The notes under the pieces: generated by a model
Databases searched by the model: none
The model's input: the letters and a program-made list of their open reading frames with translations, nothing else
Told to the model about the DNA's origin: nothing
Shown here: positions 17,828 to 26,245 of the stretch, piece after piece
Numbering within the stretch: position 1 is the stretch's first letter
How the letters are laid out: the number at the start of each line of letters is the position of its first letter
Program-made: the position numbers and the translations under genes
Assembly: GCA_945787495.1 (NCBI GenBank)
Contig: CALZIL010000063.1
Coordinates: 1 to 32,855 of the forward strand
Reading direction: 5' to 3'
From: an uncultured Afifella sp.
Lineage (GTDB): Bacteria > Pseudomonadota > Alphaproteobacteria > Rhizobiales > Afifellaceae
DNA length: 32,855 nt

Positions 17828-18685
17828 ATGTCGCGGATTGCCTATGTAAACGGACGCTATCTTCGCCATGGAGATGCCAGTGTTCATGTCGAGGACCGCG
17901 GCTATCAGTTCGCCGACGGGGTCTATGAGGTTTGCGAAATCTGGAATGGCATGATCGTTGATGAGCGCATGCATCTGGACCGGCTGGAGCGCTCATTGCG
18001 CGAAATGGCGATCGAAATGCCGGTGGCGCGCGACGCCCTGAAAATCATCTTGCGTGAAATCATAGCCCGCAACCGGATCGGCGACGGCCTTGTCTATCTG
18101 CAGATCACCAGGGGCGTGGCAAAACGCGATCATGTCTTCCCGCCACCCGACACGCCGCCGGCACTCGTTGTTACCGCCAGGAGGACGTCGCGGGCTGCCA
18201 GCGACAAACTGGCGGAGGAGGGCGTTTCGGTCATCACCATGCCGGACAACCGCTGGGACCGTGTCGACATCAAGACCGTTTCGCTGTTGCCCAATGCGAT
18301 CGCCCGGCAAAAGGCGAGGGAAGTTGGGGCAAAGGAAGCCTGGTTCATCGATGCCGATGGCTTCGTCACCGAGGGTGCGGCAACGACCGCCTGGATCGTG
18401 ACCAAGGACGGGACGCTTGTGACCCGGCCGGACGGAACCGGCATCCTGCCGGGCATCACGCGGCGAACCGCCGCAGTGGTTGCGGAAAGACAGGACCTGA
18501 CTGTTGAAGAGCGCAAATTCACCGCAGACGAAGCCCTTGCAGCGCGCGAGGCCTTCATGACGGCGGCAAGCACCGTGGTGATGCCAATCGTTGAAATCGA
18601 CGGCAGGCCGGTTGCCAATGGCAGGCCGGGATCAATCGCAACCGCCTTGCGGGCGGCGTTTCATGACGTTGCGGAACTGTCATAG
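17828..18685 (+). CDS. dat: D-amino-acid aminotransferase (class IV PLP enzyme)
   Basis: The 285-residue enzyme belongs to the fold-type IV aminotransferases with branched-chain aminotransferase and 4-amino-4-deoxychorismate lyase. The PLP lysine is Lys149 in DIKTVSLLPN and the pyridine-nitrogen Glu is Glu182 in TEGAATTAW. The alpha-carboxylate-binding pair Arg100 and His102 in AKRDHVFP matches the RxH of Bacillus D-alanine aminotransferase, which supports D-amino acid specificity over branched-chain substrates. A likely role is exchange of amino groups between D-alanine and D-glutamate for the cell wall. The start lies 17 bases after trkH with a GAGAGTG element in front, so it probably belongs to the trkAH transcript. 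hfq follows after 117 bases. Confidence 0.9.
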   Translation: MSRIAYVNGRYLRHGDASVHVEDRGYQFADGVYEVCEIWNGMIVDERMHLDRLERSLREMAIEMPVARDALKIILREIIARNRIGDGLVYLQITRGVAKRDHVFPPPDTPPALVVTARRTSRAASDKLAEEGVSVITMPDNRWDRVDIKTVSLLPNAIARQKAREVGAKEAWFIDADGFVTEGAATTAWIVTKDGTLVTRPDGTGILPGITRRTAAVVAERQDLTVEERKFTADEALAAREAFMTAASTVVMPIVEIDGRPVANGRPGSIATALRAAFHDVAELS

Positions 18686-18742
18686 AGTCTTCGCCTGATT
18701 GCGATATCCCCAAGTCGTTCATATGTGTGGGGTGACAGCTGC

Positions 18743-18771
18743 TTGCCAAAGAGGTTAGCTAGGATTATCGA
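18743..18771 (+). promoter_or_regulatory. Candidate promoter for hfq-hflX
   Basis: TTGCCA (18743-18748) and TATCGA (18766-18771) are 17 bases apart and lie 31 bases before the hfq ATG. The -35 matches five of six consensus bases, the -10 four of six. An AT-rich stretch with TATCGATA follows. In the same gap, CCCCA and TGGGG arms (about 18711-18735) could form a weak hairpin after dat. Confidence 0.4.
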
Positions 18772-18802
18772 TAAAAACCGATAACAAAGGCCGAACTCCC
18801 AA

Positions 18803-19075
18803 ATGGCTGATAAATCACAAAATTTGCAGGACACATTCCTGAATCATGTACGGAAAGCGAAAATTCCTCTCACGATTTTTCTTGTGAACGGGGTGAAATT
18901 GCAGGGAATTGTCACCTGGTTTGATAATTTCTGCCTTTTGCTCCGGCGCGACGGACATTCGCAGCTTGTCTACAAGCATGCGATTTCCACGGTCATGCCG
19001 GGACAGCCCGTCCAACTTTTCGACGGTGGCCCCGACGATGGCACCGAAGAGGCAGGCGAGGCGACAGAAACCTGA
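18803..19075 (+). CDS. hfq: RNA chaperone Hfq
   Basis: The 90-residue protein forms the hexameric Sm ring that pairs small RNAs with mRNAs. The Sm1 region with [14 protein letters not shown] (30-43) and the Sm2 motif YKHAIS (57-62) are complete, and the RNA-contact residues Gln9, Phe43 and Lys58/His59 are in place. The C-terminal tail after about residue 70 is short and acidic, as in other alphaproteobacteria. The gene lies behind dat and directly before hflX. Its TGA is followed at once, in the same frame, by the hflX reading frame. Confidence 0.99.
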   Translation: MADKSQNLQDTFLNHVRKAKIPLTIFLVNGVKLQGIVTWFDNFCLLLRRDGHSQLVYKHAISTVMPGQPVQLFDGGPDDGTEEAGEATET

Positions 19076-20482
19076 TTGCGCCATAACCAGCGCGGCCAAT
19101 ACGAGCCGGAAGACAGACTGAAAACCGGTCCGGCCGATCGCGGATCCGCCGGATCGGAAAGGGCTGTCATTTTACTGCCCTCGCTGCGGGCGAAGGCGGG
19201 TGGCGAAGCACTGAAGCCTCAGCAGCGTGACGCCGAGACGCGGCGGGGCGAAGCCATCGGGCTGGTCGACGCAATCGGTGTCAACGTCGCCGCGACGATC
19301 GACATACCACTTCGCAATGCTGTGCCGGCGACCTTGATCGGCGCCGGCAAGATCGATGAAATCGCCGCTCTGGTGCGGATCAACGAGGCCGGCCTCGTCA
19401 TAATCGATCATCCGCTGACACCGGTGCAGCAGCGCAATCTGGAAAATGCCTGGTCCGCCAAGGTCCTTGACCGGACCGCACTGATCCTGGAAATTTTCGG
19501 CGAGAGGGCGCAAACCAAGGAAGGCCGTCTTCAGGTCGAGCTTGCCCATCTCAATTACCAGAAAAGCCGTCTCGTCAGGTCATGGACCCATCTGGAGCGT
19601 CAACGCGGCGGGTTCGGTTTTCTCGGCGGTCCCGGCGAAACACAGATCGAGGCCGACCGGCGGCAAATTCAGGCCCGGATCAAGAAGATCGAGAAGGCGC
19701 TCGCCGGTGTCCGCAACATGCGCCAGGTTCACCGGGCAAAGCGCAAGCGCGTGCCGCAGCCGGTCGTCGCCCTGGTCGGCTACACCAATGCCGGCAAGTC
19801 GACCCTGTTCAACCACATGACCGGCGAGGGCGTGCTGGCAAAGGACATGCTGTTTGCAACGCTGGACCCGACATTGCGGCGGGTATCGTTGCCGCATGGC
19901 GAGGAGATCATCGTCTCCGATACGGTCGGTTTCATCTCCGACCTGCCGACAACGCTCGTCGCCGCGTTTCACGCCACGCTCGAAGAGGTCGTCGAAGCCG
20001 ACGTGATCCTGCACATACGCGATATCACGTCGCCGGAAACCGATGCTGAGGCGCGCGATGTTTATGCCGTGCTTGCCGAACTTGGTCTTGAGCCCGCCGC
20101 GGACAAACGGATCATCGAGGTCTGGAACAAGATCGACTTGCTTGACGACGATGGCCATAAATCGCTGCTTGCCCGCGCTGCCCGCTCCGATCCGGAGGCG
20201 ATACCGGTTTCAGCCGTGACGGGTGAGGGGGCCGATCACCTTCTTGCCGCTGTCGAAGAAAAGGTCATGGAGCAGCGCCCGCGCATGACCGTTACCCTTG
20301 GTGCCGATGATCTTTCGGGCCTGCCGTGGATTTATGAGAACCTGGAAGTCCTTGAGCGCGACGAAAACGCCGGCGACGGATCGGTGACCATGCTGGTGAG
20401 GGTGCCGGAAAAACGCCGCGACGCCTTGACACGCTGGGCGCGCGAGGCCGGGATCACGTTGCGCCAGGCCAGGCGCGCCTGA
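19076..20482 (+). CDS. hflX: Ribosome-associated GTPase HflX, apparent TTG start
   Basis: The GTPase binds the 50S subunit and rescues or splits stalled ribosomes. Counting from TTG 19076, the HflX N-terminal domain covers about 29-180, the glycine-rich linker GFGFLGGPGETQIEADRR is at 179-196, the G1 P-loop GYTNAGKS at 235-242, G3 DTVGF at 282-286 and G4 NKID at 351-354; total 468 residues. No ATG or GTG exists in frame between the hfq stop and the conserved N-terminal domain. TTG 19076, touching the hfq TGA, is the only standard start; a CTG near 19112 behind GGAAG is an alternative. The gene continues the hfq frame, so translation is probably coupled to hfq. The end is convergent with mazG. 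Confidence 0.92.
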   Translation: MRHNQRGQYEPEDRLKTGPADRGSAGSERAVILLPSLRAKAGGEALKPQQRDAETRRGEAIGLVDAIGVNVAATIDIPLRNAVPATLIGAGKIDEIAALVRINEAGLVIIDHPLTPVQQRNLENAWSAKVLDRTALILEIFGERAQTKEGRLQVELAHLNYQKSRLVRSWTHLERQRGGFGFLGGPGETQIEADRRQIQARIKKIEKALAGVRNMRQVHRAKRKRVPQPVVALVGYTNAGKSTLFNHMTGEGVLAKDMLFATLDPTLRRVSLPHGEEIIVSDTVGFISDLPTTLVAAFHATLEEVVEADVILHIRDITSPETDAEARDVYAVLAELGLEPAADKRIIEVWNKIDLLDDDGHKSLLARAARSDPEAIPVSAVTGEGADHLLAAVEEKVMEQRPRMTVTLGADDLSGLPWIYENLEVLERDENAGDGSVTMLVRVPEKRRDALTRWAREAGITLRQARRA

Positions 20483-20483
20483 C

Positions 20484-20501
20484 GCCCGGATCCGAGCGGG
20501 C
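20484..20501. terminator. Short hairpin between convergent hflX and mazG
   Basis: GCCCG (20484-20488) and CGGGC (20497-20501) can pair around an eight-base loop in the 18-base gap between the two convergent stops. No T-run follows on either strand, so a terminator role is only suggested by position. Confidence 0.3.
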
Positions 20502-21337
20502 TACTCCATATCCTTGGCAGCCTGCCAATGCGCTTCCATCTCATTGAGCGATGCGGCGTCCAGGCTCTGTCCGCTGGCGCGCAGCCTGTCCTCGATATGG
20601 CCGAAACGCCGCCGGAACTTGGCGTTGGTTCGCCGCAACGCCGCTTCCGGTTCGATTTTCAGGTGCCGTGCAAGATTGGCCACCGCAAACAGCAGGTCGC
20701 CGATCTCGTCCTCCAGCCGGTCGCGGCTGGCGGGCAATCCGGCAAGCTCGGCTTCGACTTCGCCGAGTTCCTCGCGGATTTTGTCGATCACCGCTACCGT
20801 TTCCGGCCAATCGAAGCCGACGCGGGCGGCTTTTTTCTGCAGCTTGAGGGCGGCGAGCAGCGCCGGCAGGGCGACCGGGACGGCGTCGAGAAACCGCTCG
20901 TCATCGGCCGCCAGACCTTTGCCGGCGCGGCGTTCGGCGCGTTCGCGGCTTTCCTCGGCCTTTATCGTCTCCCACTGGGCCTTGACCGCATCGGGGGCAT
21001 CGGCCTGGCCGTCGCCAAAGACATGCGGGTGGCGCCGCACCATCTTGTCGGAAATCGCCGCGGCAACGTCATCGAAGTCGAATGCGTCGGCCTCCGTGGC
21101 CATCTGGGCGTGAAACACGACCTGAAGCAGCAGGTCGCCAAGTTCGTCCTTCAAGTCATCGAGATCACCGCGCTCGATGGCATCGGCAACCTCATAGGCT
21201 TCCTCGATCGTGTAGGGTGCAATCGTCCCAAAAGATTGCTCCAAGTCCCACGGGCAGCCGGTGACAGGCGCCCTGAGCGCCGCCATGATTTCCAGCAGCC
21301 GGTCGATAGGGCGCTCACCAGAATTCATTGCGGCCAT
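20501..21337 (-). CDS. mazG: Nucleoside triphosphate pyrophosphohydrolase MazG
   Basis: The 278-residue protein hydrolyses (d)NTPs to monophosphates and pyrophosphate, a house-cleaning role. It has two MazG helical units. The first carries the magnesium ligands Glu45, Glu46 and Glu49 in EEAYE and Glu65/Asp68 in DELGDLL; it begins with the typical GCPWDLEQ. The second, from about residue 165, has EELGEVEAEL and EDEIGDLLFAVANLARHL. ATG 21337 is chosen because an ideal AGGAGG (complement of 21343-21348) lies five bases upstream; a TTG one codon earlier and an ATG at 21328 are less favoured. Its tail faces hflX 18 bases away. Confidence 0.96.
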   Translation of the reverse strand: MAAMNSGERPIDRLLEIMAALRAPVTGCPWDLEQSFGTIAPYTIEEAYEVADAIERGDLDDLKDELGDLLLQVVFHAQMATEADAFDFDDVAAAISDKMVRRHPHVFGDGQADAPDAVKAQWETIKAEESRERAERRAGKGLAADDERFLDAVPVALPALLAALKLQKKAARVGFDWPETVAVIDKIREELGEVEAELAGLPASRDRLEDEIGDLLFAVANLARHLKIEPEAALRRTNAKFRRRFGHIEDRLRASGQSLDAASLNEMEAHWQAAKDME

Positions 21338-21342
21338 CAATT

Positions 21343-21348
21343 CCTCCT
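21343..21348 (-). promoter_or_regulatory. Ribosome binding site of mazG
   Basis: The minus strand reads AGGAGG here, five bases before ATG 21337. This perfect Shine-Dalgarno sequence fixes the mazG start. Confidence 0.85.
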
Positions 21349-21652
21349 GCCATCGTCATGCCAGCGGTCCGATGCCGTCGCATAGCAGGGATGGGCTGAC
21401 AACCGGAAGGCGATAGATCTTCACAAGTCAGGTGAGTGGATTCTTCGCGTGTAGGCACTCCGACGAATTTTGCCGGCGGGCTAGAATGGAAATCTGATTT
21501 GCGAAGCGCGCCTTGAGCACTGCCTGGGCGCACTGAGGGAGGTGCGCCAGCGCCTGATCAACCCGGAACGGCTGGTCAATATTGATATGCAATAATCGCA
21601 TAAGATATATTATGGAACATAAATTACAGATATAAATTATCAAGAACACGCG
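21349..21652. other. Intergenic region with an AT-rich island, no firm gene
   Basis: The mazG-proximal half has ordinary GC. A 37-codon plus-strand frame from 21485 to the TAA at 21593-21595, ending in LINPERLVNIDMQ, looks protein-like but has no start codon and follows a TAG, so it may be a gene remnant. From about 21580 to 21655 the DNA becomes very AT-rich. It holds the imperfect palindrome CATAAGATATATTATG (21599-21614, one mismatched pair) and a plus-strand promoter-like pair described separately. A 73-codon minus-strand frame (21428-21649) covers the area but resembles no family. Confidence 0.5.
21582..21611 (+). promoter_or_regulatory. Promoter-like element in the AT-rich island
   Basis: TTGATA (21582-21587) and TATATT (21606-21611), 18 bases apart, each match five of six sigma-70 consensus bases. 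It points into the tail of the minus-strand operon, so a transcript would be antisense to the DUF2798 gene. The AT-rich setting makes chance matches likely. Confidence 0.3.
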
Positions 21653-21901
21653 TTATCCCATTGGAATGACAACGAATTTCAACAAACGCCGAACCAGAGG
21701 CGTGGCAACAAGCGCCGCTATGAATGCGGCCGGCCAGGAAGGCAGCCAGACTTCGATCCACGGATTCATGGCAAAATCCGCACCGAAATGCAGTGCCGTC
21801 GCAATTCCCGTCACAAAGAACGACATCAAGCCTGACAGCAGGAACGCGAACAGCAGCGGCTCCAGCCGCGATGGAACGAATGGCTTAACCAAGGGCTTCA
21901 T
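21653..21901 (-). CDS. DUF2798-type small membrane protein
   Basis: The 82-residue protein has two hydrophobic helices (about 15-40 and 50-70) and the pattern of the DUF2798 family: FAFLLSGLMSFFVTGIATA, then W-rich WIEVWLPSWPAAFIAALVATP and the closing LVRRLLKFVV. The function of this family is unknown; it is probably in the inner membrane. Its ATG overlaps the stop of the MBL-hydrolase gene as ATGA (complement of 21898-21901), so it is translated with the housekeeping operon and forms its last gene. The AT-rich island starts right after its stop. Confidence 0.8.
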   Translation of the reverse strand: MKPLVKPFVPSRLEPLLFAFLLSGLMSFFVTGIATALHFGADFAMNPWIEVWLPSWPAAFIAALVATPLVRRLLKFVVIPMG

Positions 21902-22707
21902 GAATTCGTCTCCACAACCATTCCGTCAAATGCCGGTTCGACCAGATCCGGCAGCGACCGGCGCAGCGTCTCATAGTCGAGGTCGACATGCATGTGGGTC
22001 AGGATCGCCCGTTTCGGCCCGATCCGGTCAATCCATGCCAGCGCCTCTTCGAGGGAAAAATGGCTCGGATGCGGCTTGTGGCGTAAAGCATCAACGATCC
22101 ACACATCGAGGTCCTGCAGCGCTGCTACAGCGTCGTCGGGCAGCCCGTTGACGTCGGGGCAATAGGCCAGATTGCCGATCCGGAACCCGAGCGAGTGAAT
22201 GCTGCCATGGTTTTGCAGGACGGGTAATGCGGTGAGGGCGCCCCCTGCCCCGCTGATCGTCACGCTTTCGCCAGCCACAATGTCATTGCCGTTGAGAATG
22301 GGCGGATAATCACCACCCGGCGGCGTTGCAAAGCAGTAGTCGAAACCGCTTTTCAGTCGCGCCATGGTCGATTTGTCGGCATAGATGTCGACGCGCCGCC
22401 GCATATTCATCGCAAAGCCACGCAGGTCGTCGATGCCGTGGACATGATCGGCATGGCTGTGGCTGTAAAGCACGGCATCGAGCGAACCGATGCCGGCGCG
22501 AAGCACCTGTTCGCGCATGTCCGGGCTGGTGTCGATGAGAATACGGGTCGGCTCGTCGCCCGTGCCGAATTGCTCGGCAAGCAGGGAACAGCGCGTCCGC
22601 CGGTTTTTCGGGTTGTTGGGGTCGCAGGCGCCCCAGTCGCCGCCGATCCGTGGCACGCCGGTCGACGTTCCGCAGCCAAGGATGGTGAATCGCAACCGGT
22701 TCGCCAT
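21898..22707 (-). CDS. PhnP-like metallo-beta-lactamase-fold phosphodiesterase
   Basis: The 269-residue protein has the metallo-beta-lactamase fold with the two-metal site HSHADH at 83-88. The N-terminal GCGTSTGVPRIGGDWGACDP and the segment NRRTRCSLL are typical of the PhnP/RNase Z-like branch. PhnP itself hydrolyses cyclic phosphodiesters, but without phosphonate genes nearby the true substrate here is unknown. It lies directly behind tatD (11-base gap) and overlaps the DUF2798 gene. A metG-tatD-MBL order is conserved in alphaproteobacteria, which suggests a general nucleic-acid or nucleotide housekeeping role. Confidence 0.9.
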   Translation of the reverse strand: MANRLRFTILGCGTSTGVPRIGGDWGACDPNNPKNRRTRCSLLAEQFGTGDEPTRILIDTSPDMREQVLRAGIGSLDAVLYSHSHADHVHGIDDLRGFAMNMRRRVDIYADKSTMARLKSGFDYCFATPPGGDYPPILNGNDIVAGESVTISGAGGALTALPVLQNHGSIHSLGFRIGNLAYCPDVNGLPDDAVAALQDLDVWIVDALRHKPHPSHFSLEEALAWIDRIGPKRAILTHMHVDLDYETLRRSLPDLVEPAFDGMVVETNS

Positions 22708-22718
22708 TGCCCGGAGCC

Positions 22719-23501
22719 TTACGGTCGCGGCACTTTTGAAAACAGGCGAAAGAAATTCTCGCTGGTCTGCTCGGCGATCGCCTCGAGCGATACGCCGCGG
22801 GTCTCGGCCAGAACCGCCGCGGTGTGCGCCACGAAGGCCGGCTCGTTGCGTTTTCCGCGATGCGGCGTCGGCGCCAGGTAAGGCGCATCGGTTTCAACCA
22901 GGATCCGGTCGGCCGGAAGATCGCTGGCTATGGCCCTCAGTTCATCGGACTTTTTGAATGTCAGGATGCCGGAAAACGACACGTAATGGCCAAGCGCGAT
23001 GCCTGTTTCAGCCAGGCCCTTTCCGGATGAAAAACAGTGCAGAACGGCCGGAAAGGTGCCCCTTTCGCTCTCCTCGCGCAGGATTGCCGCCATATCCGCG
23101 TCGGCATCGCGGGCATGGATCACCAGCGGCAGCAGCCCGGTCATCCGCGCCGCCGCGATATGGGTTCTGAGACCTTGCGCCTGCGCTTCGCGCGGGGCGT
23201 TGTCGTAAAAATAGTCCAGCCCCGCCTCGCCGATCGCCACGACCTTGCGATGCTCGCTGAGGGCAACCAGCCGCTCGGCCGTGACGTCCAGTTCTTCATC
23301 GGCGTTGTGCGGATGCGTGCCGACGGAGCAAAAAACCGGATCGAAGCGATCGGCGATCGCCAGAACTCGGTCAAAATTGTGCACCCGCGTCGAAATGGTC
23401 ACCAGGCGTTCAACACCGGCATCGGCAGCCCGCTGCACGACGGCGTCGAGTTCCTCGGCGAAATCGGGAAAATCGAGATGACAGTGGCTGTCGACCAGCA
23501 T
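22719..23501 (-). CDS. tatD: TatD-family metal-dependent hydrolase/DNase
   Basis: The 260-residue TIM-barrel amidohydrolase carries the TatD metal ligands: His6 and His8 in DSHCHLDF, the Glu of GEAGLDY, the His in IHARDAD, the His in HCFSS and the Asp in VETDAPYL. TatD proteins act as 3'-5' exonucleases on DNA or RNA in the cytoplasm; this may be the YcfH subtype that usually neighbours holB and tmk. The start is ATG 23501, overlapping the metG stop as TGATG; a GTG one codon earlier would overlap as GTGA. Either way translation is coupled to metG. Confidence 0.95.
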   Translation of the reverse strand: MLVDSHCHLDFPDFAEELDAVVQRAADAGVERLVTISTRVHNFDRVLAIADRFDPVFCSVGTHPHNADEELDVTAERLVALSEHRKVVAIGEAGLDYFYDNAPREAQAQGLRTHIAAARMTGLLPLVIHARDADADMAAILREESERGTFPAVLHCFSSGKGLAETGIALGHYVSFSGILTFKKSDELRAIASDLPADRILVETDAPYLAPTPHRGKRNEPAFVAHTAAVLAETRGVSLEAIAEQTSENFFRLFSKVPRP

Positions 23502-25084
23502 CACGCCGCTCCCGCTTCCTCTGCGTCAGCCTCGGCCCCTGACTCGGCTTCCACATAGCGCGGAAACACTGGCTGCGGTTTCGGCAGCGCTGCGCCGGCT
23601 GCAAGCCGTCCGATCGGGCCGAGCGACGCAAAGGTGCGGTCCGGTTCCGCCACAACCAGAAGATCGAGCAACGTGGCGGACGCTGCCGGCATCACCGGTT
23701 GCGTTAAAATGGCGATCTGCCGGATGACCTCTGCCGTCACATAAAGCACCGTTGCCATGCGCGCCGGATCGGACTTGCGCAGCACCCAGGGTTCCTGCGC
23801 CGCGAAATACCGGTTGGTGTCGCCAACCGCCTTCCAGATCGTCGCCAGCACCGTATGCAGCGCCTGCTGGTCCATGGCGGTGCGGCACTGTTCGATCAGG
23901 CCGTCGGCGGTCTCCAAAAGGGCCTGGTCGTTCGAAGTGAAGGCACCGGGCTCAGGAATCACGCCGCCGGCATATTTGCCGATCATCGACAAGGAGCGCT
24001 GCGCCAGATTGCCCAGATCATTGGCCAAATCGGCGTTGATCCGGCCGACGATCGCCTCATGATTGTAGGAGCCGTCCTGGCCGAACGACACTTCGCGCAG
24101 GAAAAAATAGCGCATGGCATCGACGCCATAGTGCTCCGCCATGATGAAGGGATCGACGACATTGCCGGTCGATTTCGACATCTTCTCGCCGCGGTTGAAC
24201 AGGAAGCCGTGACCGAATACGCGCCTGGGCGGTTCAACGCCGGCCGACATCAGGAATGCCGGCCAGTAGACGGCGTGGAAGCGGACGATGTCCTTGCCGA
24301 TGATGTGCAAGTCAGCCGGCCAGAACCGCCAAAGCGGATCGCCGTCGTCGGGAAAGCCGACGCCGGTGATGTAATTGGTCAGCGCATCGACCCAGACATA
24401 CATGACGTGATCCGGATCGCCCGGCACCGGTACGCCCCAGTTAAACGTCGTGCGCGATATGGAAAGGTCCCTCAGCCCGCTTTTGACGAAGCTGATGACC
24501 TCGTTGCGCCGCTCTGCCGGCCCGATGAACTCCGGGTGCGCCTCGTAATGGGCAAGCAGGCGGTCCTGAAAGCCGGAGAGCCGGAAGAAATAGCTCTCCT
24601 CCTCGACCCAATCCACCGGCGTGCCCTGCGGCCCGACGCGCACGCCGTCGGTGTTCAGCGTCGTTTCGCTTTCCGCGTAATAGGCTTCATCACGCACCGA
24701 ATACCAGCCGGCATAGACGTCCTTGTAGATGTCGCCGGCCGCTTCCATCCGCCGCCAGATCTCCTGGCTGGCACGAAAGTGGCGTTCCTCACGGGTGCTG
24801 ATGAAATCGTCAATGGAGCAGTTGAGCACCCGCGCCATGTCCTCAAAAAGCGGCGTGTTGCGGTCGGCCAGCTCGGCGGCGCTGATTCCCTCATCGCGCG
24901 CCGTCTGCAGCATCTTGATGCCGTGCTCGTCGCTGCCGGTCAGAAAATAGACATCGTGGCCGTCGAGCCGCATGAAGCGTGCGATCGCATCCGTCGCGAT
25001 GATTTCATAGGCGTGGCCGATATGCGGTTTTCCGTTCGGATAGGAAATCGCCGTCGTGATGTAAAAGGTCCGCTTGTCGCTCAT
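23501..25084 (-). CDS. metG: Methionyl-tRNA synthetase
   Basis: The 527-residue class I synthetase charges tRNA-Met for initiation and elongation. HIGH is at 21-24 and KMSKS at 301-305. The connective region reads [13 protein letters not shown] with no CxxC zinc knuckles, so it belongs to the compact, zinc-free MetG2-type form usual in this order. The anticodon-binding helical domain fills the last 180 residues and there is no C-terminal tRNA-binding (EMAP-like) extension. It starts 42 bases after holB and its stop overlaps tatD. Confidence 0.98.
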   Translation of the reverse strand: MSDKRTFYITTAISYPNGKPHIGHAYEIIATDAIARFMRLDGHDVYFLTGSDEHGIKMLQTARDEGISAAELADRNTPLFEDMARVLNCSIDDFISTREERHFRASQEIWRRMEAAGDIYKDVYAGWYSVRDEAYYAESETTLNTDGVRVGPQGTPVDWVEEESYFFRLSGFQDRLLAHYEAHPEFIGPAERRNEVISFVKSGLRDLSISRTTFNWGVPVPGDPDHVMYVWVDALTNYITGVGFPDDGDPLWRFWPADLHIIGKDIVRFHAVYWPAFLMSAGVEPPRRVFGHGFLFNRGEKMSKSTGNVVDPFIMAEHYGVDAMRYFFLREVSFGQDGSYNHEAIVGRINADLANDLGNLAQRSLSMIGKYAGGVIPEPGAFTSNDQALLETADGLIEQCRTAMDQQALHTVLATIWKAVGDTNRYFAAQEPWVLRKSDPARMATVLYVTAEVIRQIAILTQPVMPAASATLLDLLVVAEPDRTFASLGPIGRLAAGAALPKPQPVFPRYVEAESGAEADAEEAGAA

Positions 25085-25126
25085 GACATATCCTGCAATC
25101 GGCGTCCGGCAGATCGACCCAGCAGA

Positions 25127-26239
25127 TCAGGCCGCGGCCGGCGGTCGCCGGTTCGCTCCCGGGCTGACAGCAGCGGCATGGCGTTCCAGAAGGTCAAGAA
25201 CAAAGGCCTTCCGGTCGAGATTGTAGATATCCACGTCGCTGGCTGAACGGGCGGCCTTTTCCCACAGCTCCGCCCAGGTGACAAGCGGCAACAGCGGTGG
25301 TTCATGGCCGCTGCCCGGCTCGGCTTGCCCTTTGACACGCCGGTGCAGATAACCGGCATAAAGGTCGAGCAATTGGCCAAGTGTCTCGCCGCGCGGATCG
25401 GCGCATTTGTCGGCGAGAGAATGGAACGCCAGCGGGTCGCATGTTTTCAGGCCATTGATGAGCTCGCCATAGAGAGCCTCGGAATTTTGACCGTTGTGTT
25501 CCAGCGCCCGTCTCGGGCTTCCCTCGGCAAGAGCCGTTATCAATCGGCCCTTGTCCTGATCGCCCGGCGAAAAGTCCGTATCAAGATGAGCGAGCGCTGC
25601 GCTCAGGTCGCTCATCCCAAGCGGGCGAAGCGGCAGTGTCCGGCAGCGCGACCGGATGGTCGCCAGCAGACGGCCCGGTGTTTGCGATACCAGCACGAAC
25701 ACTGTCCGGACCGGCGGCTCTTCAAGGGCCTTCAGCAGTGCATTGGCGGCACTGCGGTTCATTTCGTCGGCCGGGTCGACAATAATGATGCGCCAACCGC
25801 CCTCGCCCGCGGTCGTGCCCAGAAACGGCACGATCCGGCGCACCGTGTCGACAGAGATTTCGGTCCGGTACCGCTTGGTCTTCTCGTCCCACGGCCGCTG
25901 CAGGTGAAGAATATTGGGATGAATGCCATGGGCGATCTTGCCGATCAGCCCTTGCGGCGCATCGACGCCGAGATCATCTGCCGTAGCGAGGCTTCCGCGC
26001 GCCGGATCGGGATTTGCCAGAATGAAGCGGGCAATCCGGAAGGCCAGCGTTGCTTTGCCGATGCCTTCCGGTCCGGTGATCAGCCAGGCATGGTGCATGC
26101 GCCCGGACCGGTAGGCGTTGAGCACGACCCGTTCTGCCGCCTCGTGTCCGAACAGCCGCAGATTTTCACGCGGCAGGGCTATGCCGGGAATCTGGTCCGG
26201 CGGCGTCAGCGAATCCGGGGATTTCGGCGATCGGGCCAT
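25127..26239 (-). CDS. holB: DNA polymerase III subunit delta-prime
   Basis: The 370-residue protein is the stator subunit of the clamp loader. It has an AAA+ fold with a Walker A-like GPEGIGKA at 56-63 and the typical stretch DEMNRSAANALLKALEEP followed by SRCRTLPLRPL, which contains the SRC motif. The zinc-finger cysteines seen in E. coli HolB are absent; the equivalent region is NPDPARGSLATADDL, as is common in relatives. The start follows the tmk stop by six bases. Tmk and HolB are neighbours in most bacteria. Confidence 0.96.
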   Translation of the reverse strand: MARSPKSPDSLTPPDQIPGIALPRENLRLFGHEAAERVVLNAYRSGRMHHAWLITGPEGIGKATLAFRIARFILANPDPARGSLATADDLGVDAPQGLIGKIAHGIHPNILHLQRPWDEKTKRYRTEISVDTVRRIVPFLGTTAGEGGWRIIIVDPADEMNRSAANALLKALEEPPVRTVFVLVSQTPGRLLATIRSRCRTLPLRPLGMSDLSAALAHLDTDFSPGDQDKGRLITALAEGSPRRALEHNGQNSEALYGELINGLKTCDPLAFHSLADKCADPRGETLGQLLDLYAGYLHRRVKGQAEPGSGHEPPLLPLVTWAELWEKAARSASDVDIYNLDRKAFVLDLLERHAAAVSPGANRRPPAAA

Positions 26240-26245
26240 GACTTC

